Source: G963678255 sp963678255 (GTDB lineage Bacteria > Cloacimonadota > Cloacimonadia > Cloacimonadales > WRIO01). Taken from it: a DNA stretch of 64,000 nt. The stretch's first letter is position 1; each line of letters opens with the position of its first letter. Below, one piece after another: positions 36,812-45,992 of this stretch. The notes beneath the pieces were generated by a model, which was not told the DNA's origin, ran no database searches, and saw only the letters and a program-made list of their open reading frames with translations. The DNA lies in NCBI GenBank assembly GCA_963678255.2, contig CAXXTW010000001.1:186001-250000 (forward strand), in the 5' to 3' direction. The position numbers and the translations under genes were made by a program.

Positions 36812-36938
36812 ATTTTCCTCCTTAATATTGAAAGTGTAACTCTTTTTATTAAAGAATCAAGAAGTTTTTTTATTTTTTTTATAGTATGATTAGTTTATTC
36901 AGAGTGAATATGATAAGCAAACAAATAAATCAATAATG

Positions 36939-37922
36939 TTACTTAAAAAAAGCAGTAACGACAGGGACTAAAATGGTCAGGAGCACTCCACTGATAAAAC
37001 CGATTATTGCATATTCATTACCAGAAGCTTTTCTAATAAAGGGCAAGGTCGTGTCCATAGCTGTCGCCCCACCTGATCCTATTGGAGATAAAGGACCAAA
37101 AATTTTTGCTAAAAGTGGGCTAAAAAGCATAGTGATTAATTCTCTTAAAAGATTACTAAATAGTGCAATCATTCCTACCAATTCCCCAAGATTTTGCCCG
37201 GTAATAATGGCTGAAATACTATAATAGCCCATTCCTGCGGTAATAGCCATTGCGTTTTTCCCTTGTAATGCGGGTAAAATCAAGCTAACCACATAACCTG
37301 CCACCATAGAACCTATCATAGCCAATACAGGAATCAAAACAACAAAGATATGATATTTTTTTATTAGAACAAAGGCATTTTGTTTTCCTATCCCTATTCC
37401 TGTAAAAAAGATCAACCCATACAAGGAATATAAAGCTGAACTCTCCATCCAAGGTTTTTTTTCAGGTAAAAATAAATATGAAAACAGAAAACCCAAGACG
37501 AAAAATATGACAGGATAAAACATCTCGGCACTAATTACTCTCACAGAATCCTTTTTTGCTGAAATCTTTAGACTCTTGGTTTCAATTTCAGTAGTTTGAT
37601 CCATTTCTGAGGAGTTATTCTTTTTTAATTCTAAATAAGACCAAAGTAAATTACGGTGTCTCTTTAAATAGATACCTACTGGAATTAAGGCAAGAATACT
37701 ACCCATGATTCCAGCAAAACAAAGAATGATTGATACAGCCCCGATTTCTCTAAAATGTTTAAACAAATCTTGACGAACAGCCGTGGATATTCCCATAAAA
37801 AACAATAAAACATAGACAGATAAGACAGAAATCAGATTTGATATTCTGAATAATCTTTCGTAAGGTTTAAAAACATACCCAACTAACATACCAAATAGAA
37901 TCAAAGAAATTACAAATAACAT
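36939..37922 (-). CDS. LysO/DUF340-family membrane exporter
   Basis: This encodes 327 residues with about eight to ten membrane segments. The N-terminal LysO domain has LLFFMGISTAVRQDLFKHF and the C-terminal half has LIFFTGIGIGKQNAFVLIK, MAITAGMGYYSISAIITGQN and PIGSGGATAMDTTLPFI. Both acidic and glycine-rich motifs match the lysine-exporter LysO family. I start at the ATG at 37922..37920 because AAAGGAG precedes it; an in-frame start eight codons earlier lies within the ribosome site. Lysine or a similar amino acid is the likely substrate. Confidence 0.87.
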   Translation of the reverse strand: MLFVISLILFGMLVGYVFKPYERLFRISNLISVLSVYVLLFFMGISTAVRQDLFKHFREIGAVSIILCFAGIMGSILALIPVGIYLKRHRNLLWSYLELKKNNSSEMDQTTEIETKSLKISAKKDSVRVISAEMFYPVIFFVLGFLFSYLFLPEKKPWMESSALYSLYGLIFFTGIGIGKQNAFVLIKKYHIFVVLIPVLAMIGSMVAGYVVSLILPALQGKNAMAITAGMGYYSISAIITGQNLGELVGMIALFSNLLRELITMLFSPLLAKIFGPLSPIGSGGATAMDTTLPFIRKASGNEYAIIGFISGVLLTILVPVVTAFFK

Positions 37923-38135
37923 GAATATCTCCTTTTTTAATAACAAAAACTAAGAACATTATGTCAAGAATTTTAAAGTTATTTTGAAAATGCTGAAGAA
38001 TTTTGGAAAGATAGACTTTATTATATTTTGCATTAATGGTGAGATTGAAAACTGAGTATGGAAATTCTAAAGTCATGTGTAGAAATCCTCAAAAAGATTA
38101 AATTAGCAATAGTAGAATGTTTATCATATGATTGC

Positions 38136-38164
38136 TTGACAAAAGCAAAAGATTGGTTTATTAT
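38136..38164 (+). promoter_or_regulatory. Sigma-70-like promoter of GNAT gene
   Basis: TTGACA (38136-38141), 17-bp spacer, TATTAT (38159-38164), 17 bp before the ATG, with a GGAGG site between. Confidence 0.65.
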
Positions 38165-38181
38165 ATAGGTGGAGGTGCAAA

Positions 38182-38688
38182 ATGAATCAAACAATAAAAG
38201 ATGGTGTCTTTATTTCAGAGCTTGAGAAATTTGATGTTAATGCTCTTTATCACTTAATGAGTAAAGAAGAGGTTCAGCATATGATACCTGATAGATTTGA
38301 AAACAGAGAAGAAATGACAGAGATTGTTGATTGGTTAATTTCTAATTATAATAAAATGCAACCAGTCAGATTGACTTATAAGCTATCTTTAGACAAGCAT
38401 ATGATTGGATGGATTAGTTATGGGCCTTTACCAAGCGACAAAACAAAATGTGAGATATCTTGCGTAATTGATCCTTTGTACTGGAACAAAGGCTATGCAT
38501 CTGAAGCAGTTCAGGTTTTTTTACCTTGGATTCAGCATCGATTACGTTTGAAAGAAATATATGCTGAAGCAATGATTGAAGATAAAGCTTCCATAAAAAT
38601 ATTAGAAAATAATGGTTTTGAAAAACAGGGAGAATTTTTATGTTCTGAGATGAAGGTGCCAAAATTATTATTTAGGAAAGCATTATAA
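38182..38688 (+). CDS. GNAT-family N-acetyltransferase (RimJ/RimL-like)
   Basis: The 168-residue protein has GNAT motifs: MIGWISYGPLPS (motif C/D strands), ISCVIDPLYWNKGYASEAVQ (acetyl-CoA loop, Q/RxxGxA-type as NKGYAS) and KEIYAEAMIEDKASIKILEN-NGF (motif B, the usual N-x-x-S-x-x-x-x-x-x-x-G-F). The substrate is not predictable. It stands alone with its own promoter, and its stop adjoins a hairpin oriented for the opposite strand. Confidence 0.85.
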   Translation: MNQTIKDGVFISELEKFDVNALYHLMSKEEVQHMIPDRFENREEMTEIVDWLISNYNKMQPVRLTYKLSLDKHMIGWISYGPLPSDKTKCEISCVIDPLYWNKGYASEAVQVFLPWIQHRLRLKEIYAEAMIEDKASIKILENNGFEKQGEFLCSEMKVPKLLFRKAL

Positions 38689-38710
38689 AAAAAGGGGCTT
38701 TAAAGCCCCT
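38687..38710 (-). terminator. Rho-independent terminator for the P-loop kinase-like gene
   Basis: GGGGCTTT/AAAGCCCC (38694-38709) is followed on the minus strand by seven T residues. The plus-strand side lacks a T run, so it mainly serves the leftward gene. Confidence 0.75.
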
Positions 38711-38749
38711 AGAGAATATTTTACTTTCATTGAACAAAGAATTAATGCA

Positions 38750-39718
38750 TTATTCAATATTTCTATGAAGAATCATATCTTCATTTCCAAAGAGACCTTC
38801 TCCCACTTTTAGAGCAACTACCTGATTGTTTTCAGAAATGAATTCAAAAGTAAAATAGTATCCTTCCAAAACAAATAAGGTATCTGATTTGGGGAGTAAT
38901 TTCAAATTTGGCCAAAAAGCATCAATGCATAATCTCTGATTTAAAATGTGTACTTTATAAGTCAGGTTATAATCATTTTCCAATATTACAGAGTAGTTCC
39001 CACAAAACCGATGGTCATTATCTCTTAGAGTTTCTTCTTCAATAAAAGGCACCTCTAAGAAACCCAACATTTCTTTTCTATAGTTTTCCCAATCTTGTTG
39101 AGAATTTTCAATTAATAATTTAGGATAAGAAGTTTCATCTAAAAACTGTTTGGCAGATTGAGTTAATTCGGTTAATAATTTAACAGCGGCACTCTCTCCG
39201 TCCAAATCATGTTTTTTAGCAAAAGGTGAATTCTGAATTCTATCTAAATACCAATTTTTCCATTCTTCCCCTCTTCGGGTTAGGTTGAGTGTTAATCCTT
39301 GATGAACATCATCTTGATACAGATAAATAATCATTGGGTTAAGAGGAGCAGTTTGTTCAATCAATAAATGAGCAAAATCAACAATAGTTCTTCGATCAGC
39401 TTCAGAAGACACAAGTCCAATTAATGAAGACTGAATAAGATAACTTTCAATAATAGTGACGCCATCAAATTCAGCAGCTTCTAAGGCAAAATCAGCCCAT
39501 AATTTTTTCATTTCATTCCAGTAGATATCTCTTCTTTTTTCAGGAGGAGTCTCTTTTGTATAACTGGGTTTATAGAGTAAAGGATGACCTGGTTTTTCTT
39601 CAGGAAACCATCTAACTTTAATATTGTTTTTTTCTAACTGTCTCCCTAAAAAATGAGCAGTTGTAGATTTCCCAGTCCCAGTCATCCCATCAATAAGAAT
39701 CAATTTTGAATTATTCAT
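38750..39718 (-). CDS. P-loop nucleoside/thymidylate-kinase-like protein
   Basis: The 322-residue protein begins with a phosphate-binding loop GMTGTGKST (11-19) after a hydrophobic strand (KLILID). GVTIIESYLIQSSL follows as a DxE/R-like strand-loop, and LNPMIIYLYQDDVHQGL as an adenylate-kinase-like strand. The C-terminal third (about 225-322) is a beta-rich extension (FCGNYSVILENDYNLTYKVH, LFVLEGYYFTFEFISENNQV) of unknown role. The substrate is unknown; a nucleotide or small-metabolite kinase is the reasonable guess. Confidence 0.7.
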   Translation of the reverse strand: MNNSKLILIDGMTGTGKSTTAHFLGRQLEKNNIKVRWFPEEKPGHPLLYKPSYTKETPPEKRRDIYWNEMKKLWADFALEAAEFDGVTIIESYLIQSSLIGLVSSEADRRTIVDFAHLLIEQTAPLNPMIIYLYQDDVHQGLTLNLTRRGEEWKNWYLDRIQNSPFAKKHDLDGESAAVKLLTELTQSAKQFLDETSYPKLLIENSQQDWENYRKEMLGFLEVPFIEEETLRDNDHRFCGNYSVILENDYNLTYKVHILNQRLCIDAFWPNLKLLPKSDTLFVLEGYYFTFEFISENNQVVALKVGEGLFGNEDMILHRNIE

Positions 39719-39951
39719 AGCAAATCCTTTTTTAAATACTATTAATGCAAATTAAATGCCATATTTCCATTAATATGGCATAATTAGTGCAATCGTAAAA
39801 TCTGAGCTGAATTTTGTAGAACTTAATATTCAGTAAAATCTATATTATTTGGTAAAAGGGTACAAACTGGGGACAAATAATTGGTTAAGGTATATATGTA
39901 TGATATAAAACAGGTATGATTTTATATAAAAAATGGGGATGAGGAGGAAAA

Positions 39952-42900
39952 ATGGTAAAGAGAACATTAATGTTTATCCTGATGTTTATCAGTCTGATCT
40001 TTTTATGGGCAGATGTCAGGTATAGCCTATTGCAGGTATCGTGTCAAACCGAAATAGAAATGCGCAATTTAATCCGTAATGGTTTCGATGTCTTACAGAA
40101 TAATGGAATGAAAAACAATACTGTTGAGGTCGTAGCGAATCAATATGATCGTAAAAGACTGGATGATTTACACATTTCATATAGCGTTGCCCATGAAGAC
40201 TTATCAGCTTTTTTAAGAACAAGGCTTACTCAGCCTACTACCCGAAACAATCAAATTGGCCAAGGAAGTCTTGGTGGTTATTTTAGCTATACAGAGATCA
40301 TATCATTTGTTGATTCTTTACAAACTACTTATCCAAACACCATGTCAAATCCAGTAATAATCGGACAAACATTAGAAGGTCATGATATTAAAGCATACAA
40401 AGTATCTGATAATCCAAACAGTAATGAAAATGAACCAGAGGTTTTAATTATAGGTTTACATCATGCCAGAGAGCCCATGTCAATCATAGCCAATTTATAT
40501 TATATGAAATGGTTATTAGAAAATTATAATACAGATTTATTAGCCACACATTTAGTGAACAATAGAGAAATATGGTTTGTACCTATCCTTAATATTGATG
40601 GTTATCTCTACAATGAACAAATAAATCCAAATGGTGGAGGAATGTGGAGAAAGAATAAAAGAGACAACAACAATAACGGAGAGTTTAATCCAAGCACAGA
40701 TGGAGTTGACCTCAATCGTAATTATGGTTATGAATGGGGTTATGATGATACAGGATCCAGTCCACTACAAAATGCAGAATCATACAGAGGACCTTCGGGA
40801 TTTTCAGAATTAGAAACTCAGGCAATCAGAGATTTTTGTAATGAAAACACGTTTAGAACCGCATTGAGTTTTCATACTTTTGGTGATCTCTTGGTTTACA
40901 CCGAGCATGCGAATAGTGATCCAGTTCCCGATTTAGAGTTATTAAGGATATATGCTGATGATATGACCAAAGCGAATGGTTATACCTATGGAAATGGTAC
41001 AGAAACGGTAAATTATCCTACCAATGGAGATTCTGATGCCTGGATGTATGGAGAGCAAACATCAAAGCCAAAGATAATTTCTTTTACTCCAGAAATTGGA
41101 GATCGGAATGATTATTTCTGGGCTCCAACCCTCAGAATAATTCCATTAGCTGAAGAAAATCTTTATCCACAACAGTATATTTCCTTAGTTGCAGGAGCAT
41201 TTCTAAAAGCTATAGATAGCAAAGTGATTGATACAGTTGGAGGAGATGGAGACATGTCAGGCGAAGCTGGAGAGACCTTCAATATAGTCTTCAAAATAAC
41301 CAATAAAGGTTATATAGACAATCTTAGTAATGTTACCGCAACACTAACATGCTCAAACCCTCTTGTAACAATAAATAACGGTTCGGCAAATATTTCAAAT
41401 ATCAATGCCCTTTCAGAGACTGAAATTCAATTTAATATCACTTTATCATCTCAATTAGCATCAGGCACAGCTATAGATTTCAATATAAACTTTAATAATG
41501 GGACAGATTATAATTTAAATGAGACTTATAAACAGATATTTGGATCACCGATTATCCTTTTTTATGACAATGCTGAAAATGGAATGATCCATTGGAATAC
41601 TAACATGAGTTGGAATACAACAGAAGAAAAAGCTGCCAGTGGAGCTCATAGTTTTACAGATAGTCCTTATGAAAACTATTTAGATAATATTGAAAATACG
41701 ATGACTTTATCACAGCCGATCAATCTAAGTTTTGCCAATAATGCGATATTGAAATATAAAATCCGCTGGAATTTAGAGCGACATCTCGATAAAGTGCAAA
41801 TAGAATTAAATAATGGGAATAATCAATGGATAAACGTACCGGGAGAATACACCACTTATGGAACGGGAGTGGGCGTTCAGAATTTTGGAGACCAAGTTTA
41901 CAATGGGTTTAAAGACTTAAAATGGTTTGATGAAAGAGTCTCCTTGTCCAATACCTTAACAGAGAATTTTACGTTCCGTTACTTACTGAAATCTGATGAG
42001 TCCACAAATACTGATGGTGTTTATGTCGACGACATTATGGTAGTAGCCTATTCAGATGCACCAATGCCTCCAATTATTGCTTATATAACAAACAATTTAG
42101 ATAATACAGACTCCTTGGGGCCTTATGAAATATCAGCAGTAGCTAGCGATGCTCAGGGCATTTCTTCAGTGAAAATCAAATATAGTACTAATAATATAGA
42201 TTTTAATGAAGTTTTAATGGTAGAACAAGAAAAGAATTTCTATAAAGGTTTTATTCCTAACATGGAATTAGGCAGTACTGTTTATTATAAAGTGCAAGCC
42301 AGTGATCAAAGTGGAAATACAGCAAGTACTGATGTATATTCATTTATGATATCCAACAGTGTCCCTAATATTCAGGTAGATACGAATAATTTGAACTTTA
42401 GTGTCACAGGAACAGGAACAGATGAGGATCAAATTAATATTACCAATAATGGAGTATTGCCTTTAGATTTCACAATTCGAGCCTTACCAGTAATCCATAC
42501 AAGAACAAAAAATACTATGAGAGAAGCTATAAATATAATTAAAGAAAAAACAAAGTTTGCAAAGTTAAGTTCCAGGCAAAAGGATGTTAAGTCAAGAACC
42601 AGAAATCCACATTTAATCATTGATGATGGAACGGGAGAAATAGAAGGAGCGTATAGAGACATAGATTCAGTTTATGCAAGCATTGAAAATGGACAAATGA
42701 ACATGGAAGTGTTTATGGCAAATCCTACAAATTGGAATGAGACATTGTTATTAATATCTTTTGATACGGATCAAAACATAAATACTGGGAGTTATCCACC
42801 TTCTTTTGGAATGGGAAACCCTGATCAAAACATAGGTTCAGATTGTGAATTATTAGTTGATGCTGGCTGTCAAATTCAAGCACAATCAGGGGCATATTTA

Positions 42901-43599
42901 ATTAGTTTTGATGGACAGCAGTTTTTAGGCCTTTGCGATATGACATTAACTTCAAATTCTGTACAATTATTAATGGATTACAGCTTATTTGGAGACAATG
43001 ACACCAATGTGGATATATCTATGGTTTCTATGATATCAATAGATGATGAGAGCATAGATTATGCTCCAGATCTTGGACATGGAACGATCGGTATGCCAGG
43101 TGCTCCAGGGTGGTTAACCTTTTCTCCATCAGAAGGACATATTGTTTATAATCAAAGCATTCCTGTCAACCTAACAGTATCTTCTCAATATTTAAGAGAA
43201 GGGACATATGAAGCTCAAATGAATATTCAATCAAATGATCCAACTAACCCTGAAACAACTGTCACGATTAGTTTTATTGTAGAAGGTACCGGAACAACTG
43301 ACAATCCAACAGTAGCACTTCATAATAAACTATATTCCAATTACCCTAACCCATTCAACCCAGACACCAACATTCAATTTAGTATTGAAAGCAATAGTAA
43401 GGTACAAATTGAAATCTATAATATCAAGGGTCAAAGGGTCAAAACACTAACTAATAGATTCTATGATAAGGGATTGCACAAAGTTGTATGGAACGGAACG
43501 GATTCAAAGGGTAAATCTGTAGGTAGCGGATTGTATTTCTGTAAAATGAATGTAAACAATAAAAACATAAAAACTCAAAAAATGATGTTGATCAAATAA
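39952..43599 (+). CDS. Secreted M14 zinc carboxypeptidase with type IX-like sorting domain
   Basis: This 1215-residue protein has a signal peptide (about 1-20). The M14 domain (about 110-430) has HxxE zinc ligands H171 and E174 (LHHAREP), the conserved GVDLNRNYGYEWG, the third ligand in LSFHTFGDL and the general base in FTPEIGDR. Beta-sandwich domains follow: a cleaved-adhesin/MAM-like region with TDGVYVDDIMVVAY, an Ig-like segment and a HYR/choice-of-anchor-like region. The C-terminal ~75 residues carry YPNPFNPDTNIQFSI, YNIKGQRVKTL and SGLYFCKM, a sorting and anchoring signal. GAGGAGG precedes the ATG. It likely digests extracellular peptides. Confidence 0.9.
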   Translation: MVKRTLMFILMFISLIFLWADVRYSLLQVSCQTEIEMRNLIRNGFDVLQNNGMKNNTVEVVANQYDRKRLDDLHISYSVAHEDLSAFLRTRLTQPTTRNNQIGQGSLGGYFSYTEIISFVDSLQTTYPNTMSNPVIIGQTLEGHDIKAYKVSDNPNSNENEPEVLIIGLHHAREPMSIIANLYYMKWLLENYNTDLLATHLVNNREIWFVPILNIDGYLYNEQINPNGGGMWRKNKRDNNNNGEFNPSTDGVDLNRNYGYEWGYDDTGSSPLQNAESYRGPSGFSELETQAIRDFCNENTFRTALSFHTFGDLLVYTEHANSDPVPDLELLRIYADDMTKANGYTYGNGTETVNYPTNGDSDAWMYGEQTSKPKIISFTPEIGDRNDYFWAPTLRIIPLAEENLYPQQYISLVAGAFLKAIDSKVIDTVGGDGDMSGEAGETFNIVFKITNKGYIDNLSNVTATLTCSNPLVTINNGSANISNINALSETEIQFNITLSSQLASGTAIDFNINFNNGTDYNLNETYKQIFGSPIILFYDNAENGMIHWNTNMSWNTTEEKAASGAHSFTDSPYENYLDNIENTMTLSQPINLSFANNAILKYKIRWNLERHLDKVQIELNNGNNQWINVPGEYTTYGTGVGVQNFGDQVYNGFKDLKWFDERVSLSNTLTENFTFRYLLKSDESTNTDGVYVDDIMVVAYSDAPMPPIIAYITNNLDNTDSLGPYEISAVASDAQGISSVKIKYSTNNIDFNEVLMVEQEKNFYKGFIPNMELGSTVYYKVQASDQSGNTASTDVYSFMISNSVPNIQVDTNNLNFSVTGTGTDEDQINITNNGVLPLDFTIRALPVIHTRTKNTMREAINIIKEKTKFAKLSSRQKDVKSRTRNPHLIIDDGTGEIEGAYRDIDSVYASIENGQMNMEVFMANPTNWNETLLLISFDTDQNINTGSYPPSFGMGNPDQNIGSDCELLVDAGCQIQAQSGAYLISFDGQQFLGLCDMTLTSNSVQLLMDYSLFGDNDTNVDISMVSMISIDDESIDYAPDLGHGTIGMPGAPGWLTFSPSEGHIVYNQSIPVNLTVSSQYLREGTYEAQMNIQSNDPTNPETTVTISFIVEGTGTTDNPTVALHNKLYSNYPNPFNPDTNIQFSIESNSKVQIEIYNIKGQRVKTLTNRFYDKGLHKVVWNGTDSKGKSVGSGLYFCKMNVNNKNIKTQKMMLIK

Positions 43600-43616
43600 T
43601 GTTTCAAAAAACAATT

Positions 43617-43646
43617 AGGCGGTACATTTCTGTACTGCCTTTTCAT
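43617..43646 (+). terminator. Rho-independent terminator after carboxypeptidase
   Basis: GGCGGTACA-TTTC-TGTACTGCC followed by TTTT, just after the carboxypeptidase stop. It falls in the extended open frame of the next gene, which argues that the next gene really starts downstream at 43662. Confidence 0.75.
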
Positions 43647-43661
43647 ATTAAAGGAGAAAAG

Positions 43662-44606
43662 ATGGCTCAGACAATAATCATGATATTAGTAGTCTTAACT
43701 TGTATGAATTTATTAGCCCTTAATGATCAAAAAGCTGATAATAGAATTGGGACTTTTCAATTGATAAAAGATGTAAAAATTATAAAAATCCCTTTTGTTA
43801 TGGTAAAAGGGAAGCCTGTTATAGACGCTTTATTAAACGGATATCCTGCAAAGCTGATGATTGATAATGGAAGACTATGGGATCCCATATGGCTTTTTGG
43901 CACCACATTATCAGACTCAATATTAACAGAAGAAGATAGATTAGCTGAGATAGGAGGAGCAGGCACAGGTGATAAAACTGAAGCAAAAATGGCTTCTGAT
44001 ATTACTTTAGAGTTTAAAGAGATAAAGTTTTTACAACAAGAAGTCGTTATTTCACCATCTTCAGCAGGTTATGGAAATATGTTTCCGGGAATTGATGGTC
44101 AAATTTGTAATACTTTTTTTTCTCATTTTATTGTCGAATTTGATTTTAAGAATAATACTATTCTTTTGCATAAACCAGACCAGTTCAAAGCGCCAAAGAA
44201 AGCAACTGTCTTGACTATGACTCTTGAAAAAACAGGCGGATATTCTGTCCCTGTTAGCATTACACTTGAAGATGGAAGAACTATTTGTAAACAAACAGAT
44301 ATTGATTTAGGAGGTACTGAAATACTATTAATTGGCTTAAATAACGATAATAAGATAGAAATTCCAGAAAACACTATAATTTCAAAAAGTTATGGAGCTC
44401 AGGGAGAATGTGAAGAATTCAAAGGAAAAATTAAAGAACTTAAAATTGGAAAAGAAAGGTTAGAGAATCCAGATGTTGCTTTTTCTGATGAAAGGGTTTC
44501 CAGATTAACCCCAAATAATTTAGGGATCATTGGCTTACCATTATTTAAAAAATATAAAACTATCTTTGACTACTTCAATAATAAATTATATTTGGTGAAT
44601 TATTAA
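43662..44606 (+). CDS. Secreted aspartyl-protease-fold (clan AA) protein
   Basis: This encodes 314 residues with a signal peptide (MAQTIIMILVVLTCMNLLAL). The first half has PVIDALLNGYPAKLMIDNGR, the retropepsin-type pattern in which DTG would be catalytic; here it reads DNG. GIDGQICNTFFSHFIVEFDF resembles the G-N-x-F flap and fold region. A second half includes TDIDLGGTEILL in the position of a second D-x-G. I chose ATG 43662 because AAAGGAG is directly upstream and a terminator lies before it. Altered active-site triads make catalysis doubtful; a binding role is possible. Confidence 0.65.
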   Translation: MAQTIIMILVVLTCMNLLALNDQKADNRIGTFQLIKDVKIIKIPFVMVKGKPVIDALLNGYPAKLMIDNGRLWDPIWLFGTTLSDSILTEEDRLAEIGGAGTGDKTEAKMASDITLEFKEIKFLQQEVVISPSSAGYGNMFPGIDGQICNTFFSHFIVEFDFKNNTILLHKPDQFKAPKKATVLTMTLEKTGGYSVPVSITLEDGRTICKQTDIDLGGTEILLIGLNNDNKIEIPENTIISKSYGAQGECEEFKGKIKELKIGKERLENPDVAFSDERVSRLTPNNLGIIGLPLFKKYKTIFDYFNNKLYLVNY

Positions 44607-44623
44607 AATATCTGGGGGTAAAC

Positions 44624-45049
44624 ATGAATAAGAATAGTACCTTCTGCGGATTATATTGTGGAGCATGTTTATGCAATATTGCATGGGAAACAAATACTTT
44701 GAAAGAGATGTCTGAAAGATTAAACAGACCGGAAGAGACATTATCATGCACCAATTGTAAAACAGCCTTACATCAGGATTGTAGTTTTGTAGTATGTTGT
44801 AGCAAAAAGAATTTCAATGATTGTTCTGAATGCCCAGAAATGCCATGCGTTACATTGACAGAATTTGCAAATGATGGAATAAGTCACCATGCATCGTGTA
44901 TCATTAATTTAAGCAGAATCAAGGAAATCGGTCTTTCTGAGTTTCTCCTTGAACAAGAAAAAAAATATACATGTCCTCAATGCCATGCTCGGATAGGATG
45001 GTCTTATACAAAATGTTTAGCTTGTGGGATTGATATTAAGCACGAATAA
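44624..45049 (+). CDS. DUF3795 cysteine-rich protein
   Basis: This 141-residue cysteine-rich protein starts FCGLYCGACLCNIAWETN, the DUF3795 hallmark. CTNCKTALHQDCSFVVCCSKKNFNDC-SECPEMPC then follows, with a C-terminal zinc ribbon YTCPQCHARIGWSYTKCLACG. It probably binds metal; function is unknown. The gene lies 17 nt after the aspartyl-protease-like gene with GGGGG-type ribosome sequence, so they may be co-transcribed. Confidence 0.8.
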   Translation: MNKNSTFCGLYCGACLCNIAWETNTLKEMSERLNRPEETLSCTNCKTALHQDCSFVVCCSKKNFNDCSECPEMPCVTLTEFANDGISHHASCIINLSRIKEIGLSEFLLEQEKKYTCPQCHARIGWSYTKCLACGIDIKHE

Positions 45050-45204
45050 CAAAGCTGGTTTTTTTTAATGTTAAGTAATAAAACAATGCTGAGCTCCAAG
45101 CAAGGAGTAAGCAACAAGTAGGTTCTAGTTAGTTTACGAGTAATGTTAACGGCATATTAATTTAATACAAAATCGGCATTTGTTTTTTTGTTAATTTATT
45201 TTAT
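45050..45204. other. Non-coding stretch upstream of the minisatellite
   Basis: I see no gene, RNA or clear terminator here, only AT-rich sequence with AGCAAGGAGTAAGCAACAAG-type direct repetition. Confidence 0.4.
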
Positions 45205-45800
45205 GAAGATTACAGGGCTAATGCCCCTATAACATATTATTGCATTTTGGCTATGAAGATTACAGGGCTAATGCCCCTATAACTTATTAATGTTGGCTAG
45301 GAAGATTACAGAGCTAATGCCCCTATAACTTATTATTGCATTTTGGCTATGAAGATTACAGGGCTAATGCCCCTATAACATATTATTGCATTTTGGCTAT
45401 GAAGATTACAGGGCTAATACCCCTATAACATATTATTGCATTTTTGCTATGAAGATTACAGGGCTAATGCCCCTATAACATATTAATGCATTTTGGCTAT
45501 GAAGATTACAGGGCTAATGCCCCTATAACTTATTAATGCATTTCTGTTATGAAGATTACAGGGCTAATGCCCCTATAACATATTAATGCATTTTGGCTAT
45601 GAAGATTACAGGGCTAATGCCCCTATAACTTATTAATGCATTTCTGTTATGAAGATTACAGGGCTAATGCCCCTATAACATATTAATGCATTTTGGCTAT
45701 GAAGATTACAGGGCTAATGCCCCTATAACTTATTAATGCATTTTGGCTATGAAGATTACAGAGCTAATGCCCCTATAACATATTAATGCATTTTGGCATT
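45205..45800. repeat. 50-bp minisatellite, 12 units
   Basis: Units start at 45205, 45255, 45301, 45351 and then every 50 bp to 45751. Each has GAAGATTACAGGGCTAATGC, then CCCTATAAC, then a 21-bp tail ending in GGCTAT. The GGGC-TAAT-GCCC core can form a small hairpin in each unit. Tails alternate between a few versions (CATATTATTGCATTTTGG, CTTATTAATGCATTTCTG), giving higher-order AB patterns. Spacers are not unique, so this is not CRISPR. Confidence 0.95.
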
Positions 45801-45992
45801 GTATGTCTTGGAGAAGTTATGTTTATTTCTTTGAAATGGTATTGTTCATTTCTTTTGTCGTCAATGAGTACAAAAGTATCTTAAACAATCCAAATTTAGT
45901 CTGCATTTTTCACTTGACTTTAGGTGCATTTATGAAATATAGTCAGAAATTAATAAAATAATAGATAATAGATTGATAAACAAGGAGTTTTT
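45801..45992 (+). promoter_or_regulatory. alaS upstream region with promoter
   Basis: This begins with a further copy of the dispersed motif TTCTTTGAAATGGTATTGTT (about 45830-45849) that also forms part of the 206-bp unit. A sigma-70-like promoter follows: TTGACT (45914-45919), an 18-bp spacer and TATAGT (45938-45943). An AAGGAG site precedes the alaS ATG. No T-box or other leader structure is obvious. Confidence 0.6.

Noticed and set aside
43599..43661. Upstream start for the aspartyl-protease-like gene
   Set aside because: The extension covers a terminator hairpin and lacks a ribosome site, whereas AAAGGAG and a signal peptide follow at 43662.
45205..45800. CRISPR array
   Set aside because: The 50-bp period looks CRISPR-like, but the sequences between cores are shared among units rather than unique, and no cas gene is near.
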